DNA of 64,000 nt, from positions 98,638 to 162,637 of IMG/VR virus record IMGVR_UViG_3300019458_000024; one strand, written 5' to 3'. Positions 33,925 to 42,646 of this stretch are shown here, piece after piece (the stretch's first letter is position 1; every line of letters begins with the position of its first letter). The translations under genes and the position numbers were made by a program. The notes beneath the pieces were generated by a model. That model was given only the letters and a program-made list of their open reading frames with translations. It had not been told where the DNA came from and made no database searches. This stretch comes from a virus.

Positions 33925-35523
33925 ATGGCAACGCCGAATAAAAAGAAAGTCTCCAAGACCGAAACTACGAAGCATTTGAATTGGATGGGAGGTGCTTCAT
34001 ACTTCTCTAGTAATCCAGTTCAATCCCTTAGATTGATTGCCTCTAGTTGTTTTTTTGGAGAGCCTCAATATTATCATAAAGATTCATCTGTAGTAGGTTC
34101 GCGCCTTACAGAGCGACAATTGACAAGTTTGCGTGAGAGGCTTAATGCACTGGACCCCCAAGAGTGGAGAAGTAAGTCTCCTCAAGAATGTATGATTAAC
34201 GCTATTGATGATGCGTTAAATCATAGTGTTGAGCAAACACTGCAGGAGGCTGTTCGTCTTCGTCAAGAAGACAATATTCGCACCACACCCCAAGTTATCC
34301 TTGTACGTGCTGCCCACCACAAAAATGCAAAAGGTACGGGACTAGTTGGAAAATACGGTAAGGATATTGTGATTCGTACTGACGAACCTTCCGTTGGATT
34401 GGCCTATCATATTGAAACATATGGAAAAGATGCGCCCATTCCCAACAGCTTGAAGAAGGTGTGGGCACGCTATTTGGAAAAGAGGTCTGAAAAGGACCTC
34501 GCTAAATACAAGATGGATACTCGTGGTGTGAAGACTGTTGATGTGGTCAACCTAGTTCATCCCAAGAGAACGCCGGCTATACACAAGCTTGTTAGAGGTG
34601 AACTTAAACTTGAGGCTAGTACTTGGGAATCTTTGATTTCCTCAAACGGTTCTAATTGTAATACTTGGACGCAAGCTGTTGACATTATGGGTCATATGGC
34701 ACTTTTGCGCAATGTTAGGAATTTACTAGACAATAAAGTCGAGCAAAGATTGTTTTTGTCTAAACTTGTAGACGGTGCAAAGACAGGTAAGCAACTTCCG
34801 TTTCGATACTATTCCGCATTTAGAGCTATTCCCGATGCGCCCGGCACGGTCAAAGATGCTATTGAACAGTGTATGGAAATCACTATGGAAAATGTTCCTA
34901 ACTTTTCCGGACGTGTAATGTCCCTATGCGATAATAGCGGCTCCGCTCAGGGAACTACTACTTCTTCTATGGGAACTATGAAAGTTTCTACTATAGCTAA
35001 TCTCACTGGTTGCATTGTCGGTGCTAAGGCAGACGAGGGTTATGTAGGAGTGTTTGGTGATCGTCTAGATGTTATGAGCATTCGCAAAAAGTCTTCTATT
35101 TTTGACAATTTGGAAAAGGCAGAAACACTTGCTGAGCGCGTAGGTCAAGAAACTGAAAATGGTATTTGGTTATTCTGGGATAAGGCTATTCGTGAGAAAG
35201 AGCATTGGGATCATGTGTTTGTTTTTTCCGACCTGCAGGCTGGACACGGTGGCCTATACGGTATAAACGCACAGTCTTACAAAGACTACGCGTGGGATAA
35301 TGGAAGACACATTGATGTTTCTAAACTCATCAATGCCTATAGGTCTAAAGTCAACCCACTTGTTAACGTGTATTTGGTACAAGTTGCGGGCTATAAAGAT
35401 ACTATTCTTCCTGAGTTCTACGATAGAACTTTCATTCTCAGTGGATGGGGTGAGGGTGTACTGAAGTTCGCGGGTCAAATGACCAGTGTTATGAACCAAG
35501 TTTCACAGAAAAAAGCTGTTTGA
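33925..35523 (+). CDS. rsr: TROVE-domain Ro60 orthologue (Rsr) with VWA domain
   Basis: The 532-residue protein matches prokaryotic Ro60: an N-terminal TROVE HEAT-repeat ring (LNWMGGASYFSSNPVQSLRL, then QVILVRAAHHKNAKGTG, DVVNLVHPKRTPAIHKLV, MALLRNVRNLL) and a C-terminal VWA domain with the MIDAS motif DNSGS at residues 336-340. Ro60/Rsr rings bind misfolded RNAs in the central channel and Y RNAs on the outer face, and in bacteria associate with exonucleases. Here the gene stands after a 235-base structured gap. Phage copies may protect phage RNA or redirect host RNA decay. Shine-Dalgarno gggg precedes ATG. Confidence 0.93.
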   Translation: MATPNKKKVSKTETTKHLNWMGGASYFSSNPVQSLRLIASSCFFGEPQYYHKDSSVVGSRLTERQLTSLRERLNALDPQEWRSKSPQECMINAIDDALNHSVEQTLQEAVRLRQEDNIRTTPQVILVRAAHHKNAKGTGLVGKYGKDIVIRTDEPSVGLAYHIETYGKDAPIPNSLKKVWARYLEKRSEKDLAKYKMDTRGVKTVDVVNLVHPKRTPAIHKLVRGELKLEASTWESLISSNGSNCNTWTQAVDIMGHMALLRNVRNLLDNKVEQRLFLSKLVDGAKTGKQLPFRYYSAFRAIPDAPGTVKDAIEQCMEITMENVPNFSGRVMSLCDNSGSAQGTTTSSMGTMKVSTIANLTGCIVGAKADEGYVGVFGDRLDVMSIRKKSSIFDNLEKAETLAERVGQETENGIWLFWDKAIREKEHWDHVFVFSDLQAGHGGLYGINAQSYKDYAWDNGRHIDVSKLINAYRSKVNPLVNVYLVQVAGYKDTILPEFYDRTFILSGWGEGVLKFAGQMTSVMNQVSQKKAV

Positions 35524-35526
35524 CTA

Positions 35527-35877
35527 ATGGATGATGATAAGATCTACATAGAGTGTAGTTGCAGCTCTAAAGATCATGTTATTTGTGTATCTTTGTGCAC
35601 CTGGGAATGGAAAGGTGTTAAGGAAACTGATCTTTCTATAGACACACAAATGCGACCATGGCAAAGTTTTCTAAACAGAGTCAGAACTGCATTTAAATAC
35701 ATTTTTAGTTCAACCCCATGTAAATATGGGTATTGGAACAACACAATCCTGTCAATCGAAGACGCAAAACGCATTGCTGGGTTGTGTAATAGATGCATTT
35801 CCATGCGTACTGAAGAATTAAAACAAATTGAATACAAAGCAAAGCAAACAGCATTGCAAAAGGAATCCTGTGTTTGA
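35527..35877 (+). CDS. hypothetical protein downstream of Rsr
   Basis: This 116-residue protein begins with a Cys-rich beta segment (KIYIECSCSSKDHVICVSLC) followed by a helical segment (WQSFLNRVRTAFKYIFSS) and ends with CNRC. Similar small proteins are common in phage accessory regions, but their function is not known. It follows Rsr by three bases and may be co-expressed. Confidence 0.55.
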   Translation: MDDDKIYIECSCSSKDHVICVSLCTWEWKGVKETDLSIDTQMRPWQSFLNRVRTAFKYIFSSTPCKYGYWNNTILSIEDAKRIAGLCNRCISMRTEELKQIEYKAKQTALQKESCV

Positions 35878-36208
35878 ATGTGTTTTGAGTGAGGACGAAT
35901 GGGCAAATTTACGATGTAAGAATTGTGGAGTGGAGTTTACCGTAGATGCTTGTTTTGAAGAAAATTTAGTCTTCTGTATTAATGCCAAAAGATTGAAACC
36001 TCGTTGTCCTAGTTGTGGTATTACAGAAGCTTTGTTACAAATTGAAACTCCTCCGATGCCGGAATTTCCTTTAACAGAGCCATTAGAGGTCACCGAACAC
36101 GACGGACCAGTCAAGATTACAGGTAAATTTGAAGATAGAAATGAAGGACTCTACTACAACGACGAGTCTACTGTTTGGGGCAATTATAAGAAAAGATCAA
36201 AGAACTAA
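35870..36208 (+). CDS. zinc-ribbon protein
   Basis: The 112-residue protein starts at GTG 35870 (Shine-Dalgarno agga six bases upstream), overlapping the previous gene. CKNC (about residues 16-19) and CPSC (about 47-50) form a zinc ribbon; the rest is acidic and Pro-rich. It overlaps the next tiny gene by one base. Function unknown. Confidence 0.55.
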   Translation: MFECVLSEDEWANLRCKNCGVEFTVDACFEENLVFCINAKRLKPRCPSCGITEALLQIETPPMPEFPLTEPLEVTEHDGPVKITGKFEDRNEGLYYNDESTVWGNYKKRSKN

Positions 36209-36297
36209 TGAGCAAGTTCGTAATCATCGATCCTCCAGAACTGAGAACGGCAATAGAACTTCTTAGTCGTATTGATGAAAAGGATTGGGGATCTTAG
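36208..36297 (+). CDS. very short ORF (29 residues)
   Basis: An ATG overlapping the previous TAA opens a 29-codon frame (MSKFVIIDPPELRTAIELLS then a short tail). It overlaps the next gene's start and could be a coupling leader peptide. Supported only by its position. Confidence 0.3.
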   Translation: MSKFVIIDPPELRTAIELLSRIDEKDWGS

Positions 36298-36658
36298 ACC
36301 TGATATGCGGTTAAAGAAAAACAGTAGTAATTACCACGCGTCTAGCCTAAAAGTTAAGGATGCGAGAAATGACAAATCTTTTGACGGAGCTACTGGAGGC
36401 GCAAAAAAGAAAAAGAATACCAAAAAATGGTGTTTAGGCATTGAAGGTAGGCACCACGTACCTATATGGACAGAAGCTGTTAAATTACGCGGGTGTAGCG
36501 GTATATTAAGAACAAGACCACCTATTATGCAAGTTTCTTGTGAGAATTGTGATAAGGTTTTTGAAACAGATTTCGGATTTTGGGGTCGTCCCAAACTCGG
36601 CAGAGATGTACTGTTGGAAAAATGGCGAAAGAAACTAGGAATCGATAAAGATAAGTGA
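36275..36658 (+). CDS. basic zinc-binding protein
   Basis: The 127-residue protein is Lys-rich at the N-terminus (GAKKKKNTKK) and has a C-terminal cysteine pair (SCENCDKVFETDFGFWGRPK). The CENC segment resembles the zinc ribbon of the gene two upstream. The start is uncertain (ATG 36275, with a later in-frame ATG at 36305). It may bind RNA or DNA. It is followed four bases later by the release-factor gene. Confidence 0.5.
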   Translation: MKRIGDLRPDMRLKKNSSNYHASSLKVKDARNDKSFDGATGGAKKKKNTKKWCLGIEGRHHVPIWTEAVKLRGCSGILRTRPPIMQVSCENCDKVFETDFGFWGRPKLGRDVLLEKWRKKLGIDKDK

Positions 36659-36662
36659 AAAT

Positions 36663-37329
36663 ATGTCTATCATTGTAGAAGTAAGAGCCGGCGAAGGTGG
36701 CACAGATGCTAAACTACTGGTAAAAGACCAGTTTGTGATTTACTCGAAGATGGGAGCCCGGAGGGGTCTTTGAGGTTGAATTACTAGATGACAGACCAGG
36801 GTTGCTTATCTTCAAAGTGACTGGTAAAACAGCCGCTGAAGCGTTTAAAAATGAACCAGGCGGTCATAGAGTTCAAAGAATTCCACCCACTGAACGGAGT
36901 GGAAGGGTGCATACATCAACAATAACTGTATGCGTCTTACCTGAACCCACAGAAACTCAAATTAAACTAGATGATCAAGATCTAGAGTGGCAGTTTTGTA
37001 GGGGCTCAGGAGCAGGTGGTCAAAATCGTAACAAACGGTCAACTGCCGTACAGCTAACCTATAAACCTACCGGCTTAATGGTGCGTTGTGAGTCTGAGCG
37101 GGCTCAGGATGCTAATAGGCGCGGAGCTTTGTCTATTCTTAGGGCAAAGCTTTGGGAGGCTAAAAACAGCGCTAACGCTGCTACAAGGGCGTTTGACCGC
37201 AAGTCTCAAATAGGGTCAGGACAACGTGCTGATAAGATTAGAACTATAAGATACCAGGATGGAGTGGTTACGGACCATAGATTGAACAAACGTTGGAATC
37301 TTAAGGATTATTTGCGTGGGAATTTCTAA
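36663..37329 (+). CDS. short RF1-type peptide chain release factor with programmed +1 frameshift
   Basis: The first 36 codons (MSIIVEVRAGEGGTDAKLLV...) end at TGA 36771; after +1 slippage at CTT 36768-36770 reading continues with GAG 36772 to give about 221 residues. The joined product matches domains 2-4 of class I release factors: HRVQRIPPTE, with PPT (residues 74-76) at the RF1 PxT codon-recognition position; GSGAGGQ with the catalytic GGQ (118-120); and an RF1-like end, RTIRYQDGVVTDHRLN. Domain 1 of normal RFs is missing, as in short release or rescue factors such as PrfH. The shift site copies the layout of E. coli prfB (SD-like, spacer, CTT TGA). Confidence 0.88.
36760..36773 (+). promoter_or_regulatory. 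prfB-like programmed +1 ribosomal frameshift site
   Basis: The coding order is CGG AGG GGT CTT TGA G: a Shine-Dalgarno-like GGAGG(GG) separated by three bases from CTT TGA, as in prfB (AGG GGG TAT CTT TGA C). Slow UGA termination would favour the +1 shift. The base after the stop is G rather than C. Confidence 0.85.
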
Positions 37330-37537
37330 CACTCATCCTATGTACGTGAATGTATGTAATTATTGAATCTTCGATATTAAGTTCTTGAAGAACCATACGT
37401 AAAGCTTGATTAGCAGTATACGAAGATTCCACAACTTCAATATCTCTTTCAATATCTCTAAGGTAGTCGTTTGACGCTTCTGGACTTGGTAACCATTTGA
37501 CAGCAACACACCAATCTGATTTCTCTACTTTCTTCAT
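37301..37537 (-). CDS. minus-strand hypothetical protein under the conserved element
   Basis: This 78-residue acidic protein (MKKVEKSDWCVAVKWLPSPE, helical middle, IITYIHVHRM) is the only convincing minus-strand gene. Support comes from the perfect match of the 17-nt element directly upstream of its ATG. It converges with and overlaps the release-factor gene by 29 bases, so the two transcripts could interfere. No family recognised. Confidence 0.7.
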   Translation of the reverse strand: MKKVEKSDWCVAVKWLPSPEASNDYLRDIERDIEVVESSYTANQALRMVLQELNIEDSIITYIHVHRMSVRNSHANNP

Positions 37538-37541
37538 GCTT

Positions 37542-37558
37542 ATTAGGTCATTCTACAC
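37542..37558 (-). promoter_or_regulatory. conserved start-proximal element, copy 4 (minus strand)
   Basis: Reading on the minus strand from 37558, GTGTAGAATGACCTAAT is identical to the copy before the CobS-like gene. It lies four bases before ATG 37537 with no Shine-Dalgarno between. The rest of the divergent gap (37559-37651) shows no clear sigma70 promoter. Confidence 0.75.
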
Positions 37559-37651
37559 TGCCTTTACATGTAACAAATAAAGTCTCTTGTCGTGGAAAGT
37601 ACGATGAATCTTTAGCTTGACTTACGCGCGCCTACAGCAGAAACTTGGTAG

Positions 37652-38467
37652 GTGGCATCACTGTTTGGCAACAGTCTAGGCGTAGATTGGGTAGTTGGGC
37701 TTCAAGAGGGTCTGATTACAGATCGTGGATCTTTTATGGTTCATGAAATGGGTCTAGCGTGCCCTCACTGCCGTACCTCTGATGTTCACGCCAACATGCT
37801 TAGGGACGGACAGTCACAGACGCGATCTCCCAATTGTTCAAAATGTGGAGGGGATGGATTTTTGTTTCGCAGTCCAGACCTTATACGCGGTCTAGCTGTG
37901 TCAATCAGACAGCAAAGAAATGTTCATGACGTAGGAGAATCCCAACCTGGTGATATGCAATTTTCTATAGCACCCGACTTCGGCGGTTGTGGTTCTAATG
38001 GGTTCAGGCGCATCTCACGAGACGATAAATTTACTGCTACATGGGATCAGCCCTTACACGAAGGACAAACTATTGTTCGTGGTGCAGCTACCATGAATGA
38101 AAATTTGCGTCTATCGAATAATGTTTCTCTAAATGAAGACCGGCTTTGGTATGAACCATCGGATTCTTTGTGGTGTGAGGACCAAAATGGCGTCGTATAT
38201 CATAAAGACGCAGATTTTGTACTAGGACCTGGAAAGGTTATTAGATGGGTGGGTAATCAACCAGTTAAAGGCACTAAATACGTAATTAAATACACTGCTT
38301 TTTTTGAATGGATTGTTTGGGCGCCTCCTATGGATCGAGTAGATCGGGATAATAGAGATCTTGGCCCACTGGTATTTTTACGCAAAAGACACATTGCTTA
38401 CGTAAATGACTCTCCAACAATTACAGATTTGGATCGTGTGCCATTGTCTACACGAATTACTTGCTAA
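37652..38467 (+). CDS. neck/tail-completion region structural protein with zinc motif
   Basis: The 271-residue protein starts at GTG 37652, directly after an in-frame TAG. It carries a zinc-ribbon-like CPHC...CSKCGGDGF (about 42-72), common in phage head-tail joining proteins. The remainder is beta-rich (VIRWVGNQPVKGTKYVIKYT). It begins the neck/tail gene series. Role inferred from position. Confidence 0.6.
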   Translation: MASLFGNSLGVDWVVGLQEGLITDRGSFMVHEMGLACPHCRTSDVHANMLRDGQSQTRSPNCSKCGGDGFLFRSPDLIRGLAVSIRQQRNVHDVGESQPGDMQFSIAPDFGGCGSNGFRRISRDDKFTATWDQPLHEGQTIVRGAATMNENLRLSNNVSLNEDRLWYEPSDSLWCEDQNGVVYHKDADFVLGPGKVIRWVGNQPVKGTKYVIKYTAFFEWIVWAPPMDRVDRDNRDLGPLVFLRKRHIAYVNDSPTITDLDRVPLSTRITC

Positions 38468-38988
38468 TGTCATCGGACACTAAATCAATAGGAATTCCAT
38501 CAGTTAACACGCAATTTGGACCTGAAGTTCCGAATGTAAATTGGAATACTGTTCGTAAAGACTTTGATCAAGAAGTCGATGCAATGATGCAAGAGTTTAG
38601 TGCCGAACTTGAAAGACAATGGACAGACATGGCTAAAGTCTCTATGGCTAGCTCTGCTGATCGATATATGGAAGGTGTTTCGTTTAATGTACGCGGCGAC
38701 AATGTGGATGTGACTATAGAAGGTTGGTTGCCGGTAGCGTTAGAGAGTGGTTCTGATGCTTTCGATATGAAACCCGGTCATTTGAAAACTCGAAGTTTAA
38801 GAGTGATTAGACTAGAAAAAACCGGAGAATTCAGAACTATGTCTACTAGGTCCGCTCCTTGGAGTTGGTGGCACCCTGGCATTCAAGCACGCAGTATTGC
38901 CAATAGAATGGAATCTGAAGTGGACAACATTATTGAGAAGACAGTAACTCCGCGTGTTGAGGACTTCTTCGCCAGACAGGAAATATGA
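38467..38988 (+). CDS. head-tail joining (neck) protein
   Basis: The 173-residue protein has the pattern of neck proteins that close the head before tail attachment: a helical N-terminus, then VTIEGWLPVALESGSDAFDM, KPGHL, and WSWWHPGIQARSIANRM. ATG 38467 overlaps the previous stop region. Confidence is moderate because the family is judged by pattern and position. Confidence 0.65.
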   Translation: MSSDTKSIGIPSVNTQFGPEVPNVNWNTVRKDFDQEVDAMMQEFSAELERQWTDMAKVSMASSADRYMEGVSFNVRGDNVDVTIEGWLPVALESGSDAFDMKPGHLKTRSLRVIRLEKTGEFRTMSTRSAPWSWWHPGIQARSIANRMESEVDNIIEKTVTPRVEDFFARQEI

Positions 38989-39974
38989 GTTTAATGCCTG
39001 AATTTATATTTCGTGCTGTAATCGCTCGCGGCATGAGGACTATTCGTCAAGATACTAGATTTCTTGATCAGTTGTTTAGAAACCTTGATCAACAAAGCGC
39101 GGCAGATATGAGAAATTTTATTCTTAATAGTAAAATTTCTATTGATGTTAATTACCCCAGAGACATTCTAAAACTACCTGCAATTATTATTCTTCTAAAA
39201 TCTGAGAATGAATCACAAGCGTTTTTGAACGACCAAATGGGCATAGATTCAGTGCCAGATGAAATGACTTATGATGATTTTAGTGGGTCTGGATATGATG
39301 TATTGGGCGGTGCGGCTTCTGCTTCTGGTATGACAGGTCTTGGGCTCCTAAAGTCTGGTCCGCACCAAGTAGCAGCAGCCACGAATAACACTATTAGGAT
39401 TGCAGATTCTCCATGGCGAATTGATCAATGGAAAGTTGGAAAACATACTGCTGCAATTCTTAGTGGCACTGGGGTTGGACAAAGGCGAGAAATTGTTGCA
39501 AACGGCCAAAACAATTTGATGGTATCACCTAATTGGACAGTGAATCCAAACACTACCTCTGTGTTTGAAATTAGAGGAGCTGCTGGAGAAATTATAGGCG
39601 AGCCTAGAAGTATTTATACAAGAGAGTCTGCGCATCACATTGAAAGATTGGGTGGATACTACAACATGTCTTACCAAATTCAAATAGTGGCGCAAAACCC
39701 AGAATTAGCAATTTATTTGCACGCTATTATTAAATCAATTTTTACACTATCCAGAGTTTTTCTAGAAAGCCAGGGCATCATAAATATGAAAATGGGTGCT
39801 ACTGATTTTATTCCACGCACCGAATATCAGCCGGATCACGCATATATGCGCGCTCTAAATATTGATTTTATACATCCGTTTGACGTGTTTGTTGAACTGC
39901 AAGGACTTGCTGAGAATTTAAGACTCGTACTAGAAGATTCTATTGAAACAATTCTCAGCGATGTTGAATTTTAA
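38985..39974 (+). CDS. neck or tail-completion structural protein
   Basis: The 329-residue protein overlaps the neck protein by four bases. Middle residues contain a beta module (NTIRIADSPWRIDQWKVGKH, then VGQRREIVANG) like those repeated in the baseplate proteins downstream. A C-terminal IDFIHPFDVFVELQGLAENL is typical of tail-terminator-type proteins. Precise role uncertain. Confidence 0.55.
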   Translation: MSLMPEFIFRAVIARGMRTIRQDTRFLDQLFRNLDQQSAADMRNFILNSKISIDVNYPRDILKLPAIIILLKSENESQAFLNDQMGIDSVPDEMTYDDFSGSGYDVLGGAASASGMTGLGLLKSGPHQVAAATNNTIRIADSPWRIDQWKVGKHTAAILSGTGVGQRREIVANGQNNLMVSPNWTVNPNTTSVFEIRGAAGEIIGEPRSIYTRESAHHIERLGGYYNMSYQIQIVAQNPELAIYLHAIIKSIFTLSRVFLESQGIINMKMGATDFIPRTEYQPDHAYMRALNIDFIHPFDVFVELQGLAENLRLVLEDSIETILSDVEF

Positions 39975-39986
39975 AGGAGGATGGAA

Positions 39987-40280
39987 ATGGCAAAACAGAA
40001 AAAAGATGAAAATATGAATGAAGGTGTTAAAGAAAAAGCAGTTGTGGAAATGAAAACCTCACCTGAGGTTAAACCTTCCAATGGTACTAAATCACAAGAT
40101 GACCCTAAACCACAAGATGCCCCTAAAACACAGGAACTAGTTTTTACATTTGATCGTTATTTTTCGTCTCTAAATAAACCTCTTCACCACAAATCTGGAA
40201 TGAAGGCATTTCTTAAGGGACGTGTGGCTAATAGTAAGAAAACGGTTGCCGAATGGAACCGATTGTTTGAAAGATATTAA
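39987..40280 (+). CDS. hypothetical protein upstream of sheath
   Basis: The 97-residue protein has a disordered Lys/Pro/Asp-rich first half (KPQDAPKTQE) and a helical end (FTFDRYFSSLNKPLHHKSGM). ATG 39987 has ideal spacing to aggagg; ATG 39981 is too close. It is probably a small neck or tail accessory protein. Confidence 0.55.
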   Translation: MAKQKKDENMNEGVKEKAVVEMKTSPEVKPSNGTKSQDDPKPQDAPKTQELVFTFDRYFSSLNKPLHHKSGMKAFLKGRVANSKKTVAEWNRLFERY

Positions 40281-40305
40281 AGCAGGAATTTCGGAGGAAT
40301 AAATT

Positions 40306-42639
40306 ATGTCGAGATCAGTATCGTTTAATGGAGTTACGGCTTTCCGTCCAGGAGGGCTAACTCGTATAAATGCCAACGCGTTGACTCCTATTGGATTGTC
40401 AGCTACTGGTATTGTTCATTTGCTTGGTGAGGCGGACGGAGGTGCTCCTGGTACTGGTGGGGTAGCAATCATTGATGATCCTGCTTTGGCTAGGGAAATT
40501 TTCAGAAGTGGTCCACTGGCGGATGCAATCAGAGCTGCTTTTAATCCTAGCGGCGATGTTCGTATTCCCGGTGGTGCTTTCCGAGTAGTTGCTTATAAAA
40601 CTAATGCTTCAGTTCAGAGCGGTACACAACTACCTGGAGACGAAGCTGAACTCGCAGGAACCGCAGCTGCCGGGTCAACTACTACAGTGATTAATTGGAC
40701 TGGTGGTGGTTTGGTAGTTAACGCACACACTGGGCGGTGGTTGCAGCATGATAACCTTTCTGAAAAGAGGCGTATTGTGTCCAATACCGCAACTGCCATC
40801 ACTGTTTCTCCAGGTTTCTCGGCTGTACCTGCGGCTGGAAATCCCCTATCCATTCTTGCTAGCCAACTAATCCTCACCTCCAAGGATTATGGTGCACATA
40901 CTAATCAACTTTCTGTTGAACTTGAACCAGGCACTGGTGAAGGTGTAGTTGTTACACTAGCGTTTGAAGACACTGTTGAACAGTCCGGTGAGTTGGGTGG
41001 AAATTCTCTTTTGAACCTTAAATACATCGGCGGGCCAGTGTTCGACACTGGTATTGTAGACGTTCTAACTGCCACTACTTTGAATCTGGACGTAGCTGTT
41101 GCACCCGTTCTTAACTCATACGCAGGCATGATTATTCGATTCTCAGACGGCACGCAAAGACTGGTGTTGTCCAATTCAGCTGCGGATCCTTCATTAGTAA
41201 CGTTGGCAGTAGGACATGGTCTCAGTACAGAAGATCAATTGGCCCTAGAAGGTACTACCGCTCAGATTATCAATGTAACGTCTGCTACTGCAAGTATTAC
41301 AGGCTCTAATGGAGTATCTACAAACCTTACCTCCGTAGTTGCACCTACGGCAGATAACTTGGCAATTAGTTTTTCTACTCTTGAAATTACTACACTTCGT
41401 CAGTTGGTTGACTATATCAATGGTAATACTAATTACGAAGCTAGTATTCCAGATGGAGTAAATCCAGATACTACGCTAGCGTCTGAGTATGATTTCGGAG
41501 ATAGAAACACGGCAGTTGATGTTAGGTTCGATGATGAGATTGATCCAGACAATAAAGGATCTTTTCGTCAAGATCTTCAAGCAGTTGTAGATTGGTTTAA
41601 TGACTTTAGCCAACTTGCTGCTGCTGCCAAAGCAACTACTGGAACTGATGAGGGTTCTGAGCTTCCTTCATTTACTGGTGGTGTTTCAGGAACCGTTCGT
41701 GATCTGCCTGTGTTCTTTGTAGGCGGGTCTCGGGGAACTTCCAGCAATTCCTCATTCCAGGCCGGTTTTGACCAGCTACTTCAACTACGCGGTAACCACA
41801 TCGTTCCTTTGATTTCAGAAAATCTAGAAAATGAAGGTAATGGTTCTAACGCTACTTTTGCTTCAGTAGCCGCACAGCTTAAAGAGCATGTTAAAAAAGC
41901 CAGGACTACTGATAAAAATGAAATGGGTGGATATATAGGTTTTAAAGGTACTAAAACTCAGATTATTGCCCAGGCAGCTGCGTTTAACGACACTGATGTT
42001 CAACTCATCCCTCAACAGATGAGTTTCTTGAATGTTGATGGTGACCTTACTACCTTCCCAGAGTGGGGTTCTGCTGTGGCAGCTGCTGGAATGCGGTCTG
42101 GTACGGTTGAAGTAGGTGAACCACTTACATTCAAAACTATCAACACTTCAACACTGCTTCAGGATTCTAGTTGGAGTCCTACTAGCAGAACAGACGCAAA
42201 TCAGCTTATTCAAGCAGGTGTAATGTTTGCAGAAGTTACTAATTCTGGTGTTGTTCGTTGGGTTCGTGACATTACTACCCATATTCAAGATGACAACATT
42301 GCCTTTATTGACGGCAATACCCGTGAAGCGGTGCGCTTTGTCGCCTTTGATCTTCGACAATTCTTGGAAGACCGATTCACTGGTGTGAAGGCTACTCCAG
42401 CCAATGCAGCATCTATTAGAGACTCTGTAATGGCTAAAATGGCAGAGTTTTTGGACAACAACATTATCGTACAATCCTTGGATCCGGAAACTCAGTCCAA
42501 GGTGTTGCCAGGCTATAGGAATCTTCGTGTTTTCATCGAAGGTAACGTAGCCACTATTAGAGTTGAAATCTTCCCAGTTACTGGAATTGTGTTTCAACTC
42601 ACGGATATTTTTCTTAGTCTTCCCAGAATTGCTGCGTAA
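40306..42639 (+). CDS. tail sheath protein (contractile tail)
   Basis: The 777-residue protein is the contractile sheath subunit. The N-terminus (SRSVSFNGVTAFRPGGLTRI, then GLSATGIVHLLGEADGG) and the C-terminal region (FDLRQFLEDRFTGVKATPAN, then VFIEGNVATIRVEIFPVTGI) match phage sheaths. Internal beta domains (VTSATASITGSNGVSTNLTS) form the exposed part. Its presence defines a myovirus-type particle. The last codons (PRIAA stop) are duplicated beyond the following HNH gene. Confidence 0.92.
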   Translation: MSRSVSFNGVTAFRPGGLTRINANALTPIGLSATGIVHLLGEADGGAPGTGGVAIIDDPALAREIFRSGPLADAIRAAFNPSGDVRIPGGAFRVVAYKTNASVQSGTQLPGDEAELAGTAAAGSTTTVINWTGGGLVVNAHTGRWLQHDNLSEKRRIVSNTATAITVSPGFSAVPAAGNPLSILASQLILTSKDYGAHTNQLSVELEPGTGEGVVVTLAFEDTVEQSGELGGNSLLNLKYIGGPVFDTGIVDVLTATTLNLDVAVAPVLNSYAGMIIRFSDGTQRLVLSNSAADPSLVTLAVGHGLSTEDQLALEGTTAQIINVTSATASITGSNGVSTNLTSVVAPTADNLAISFSTLEITTLRQLVDYINGNTNYEASIPDGVNPDTTLASEYDFGDRNTAVDVRFDDEIDPDNKGSFRQDLQAVVDWFNDFSQLAAAAKATTGTDEGSELPSFTGGVSGTVRDLPVFFVGGSRGTSSNSSFQAGFDQLLQLRGNHIVPLISENLENEGNGSNATFASVAAQLKEHVKKARTTDKNEMGGYIGFKGTKTQIIAQAAAFNDTDVQLIPQQMSFLNVDGDLTTFPEWGSAVAAAGMRSGTVEVGEPLTFKTINTSTLLQDSSWSPTSRTDANQLIQAGVMFAEVTNSGVVRWVRDITTHIQDDNIAFIDGNTREAVRFVAFDLRQFLEDRFTGVKATPANAASIRDSVMAKMAEFLDNNIIVQSLDPETQSKVLPGYRNLRVFIEGNVATIRVEIFPVTGIVFQLTDIFLSLPRIAA

Positions 42640-42640
42640 T
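42625..42640. repeat. direct repeat, copy 1 (end of sheath gene)
   Basis: AGAATTGCTGCGTAAT ends the sheath gene, including its stop codon. A 15/16 copy lies at 43293-43308, on the other side of the HNH endonuclease gene, as expected for duplication at insertion. Confidence 0.8.
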
Positions 42641-42646
42641 TTATCC

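Noticed and set aside
36663-37329. Release-factor gene as a simple pseudogene or sequencing error
   Set aside because: The shift occurs exactly at CTT TGA with an upstream SD-like sequence, and both halves remain conserved; chance decay would not recreate the prfB context.
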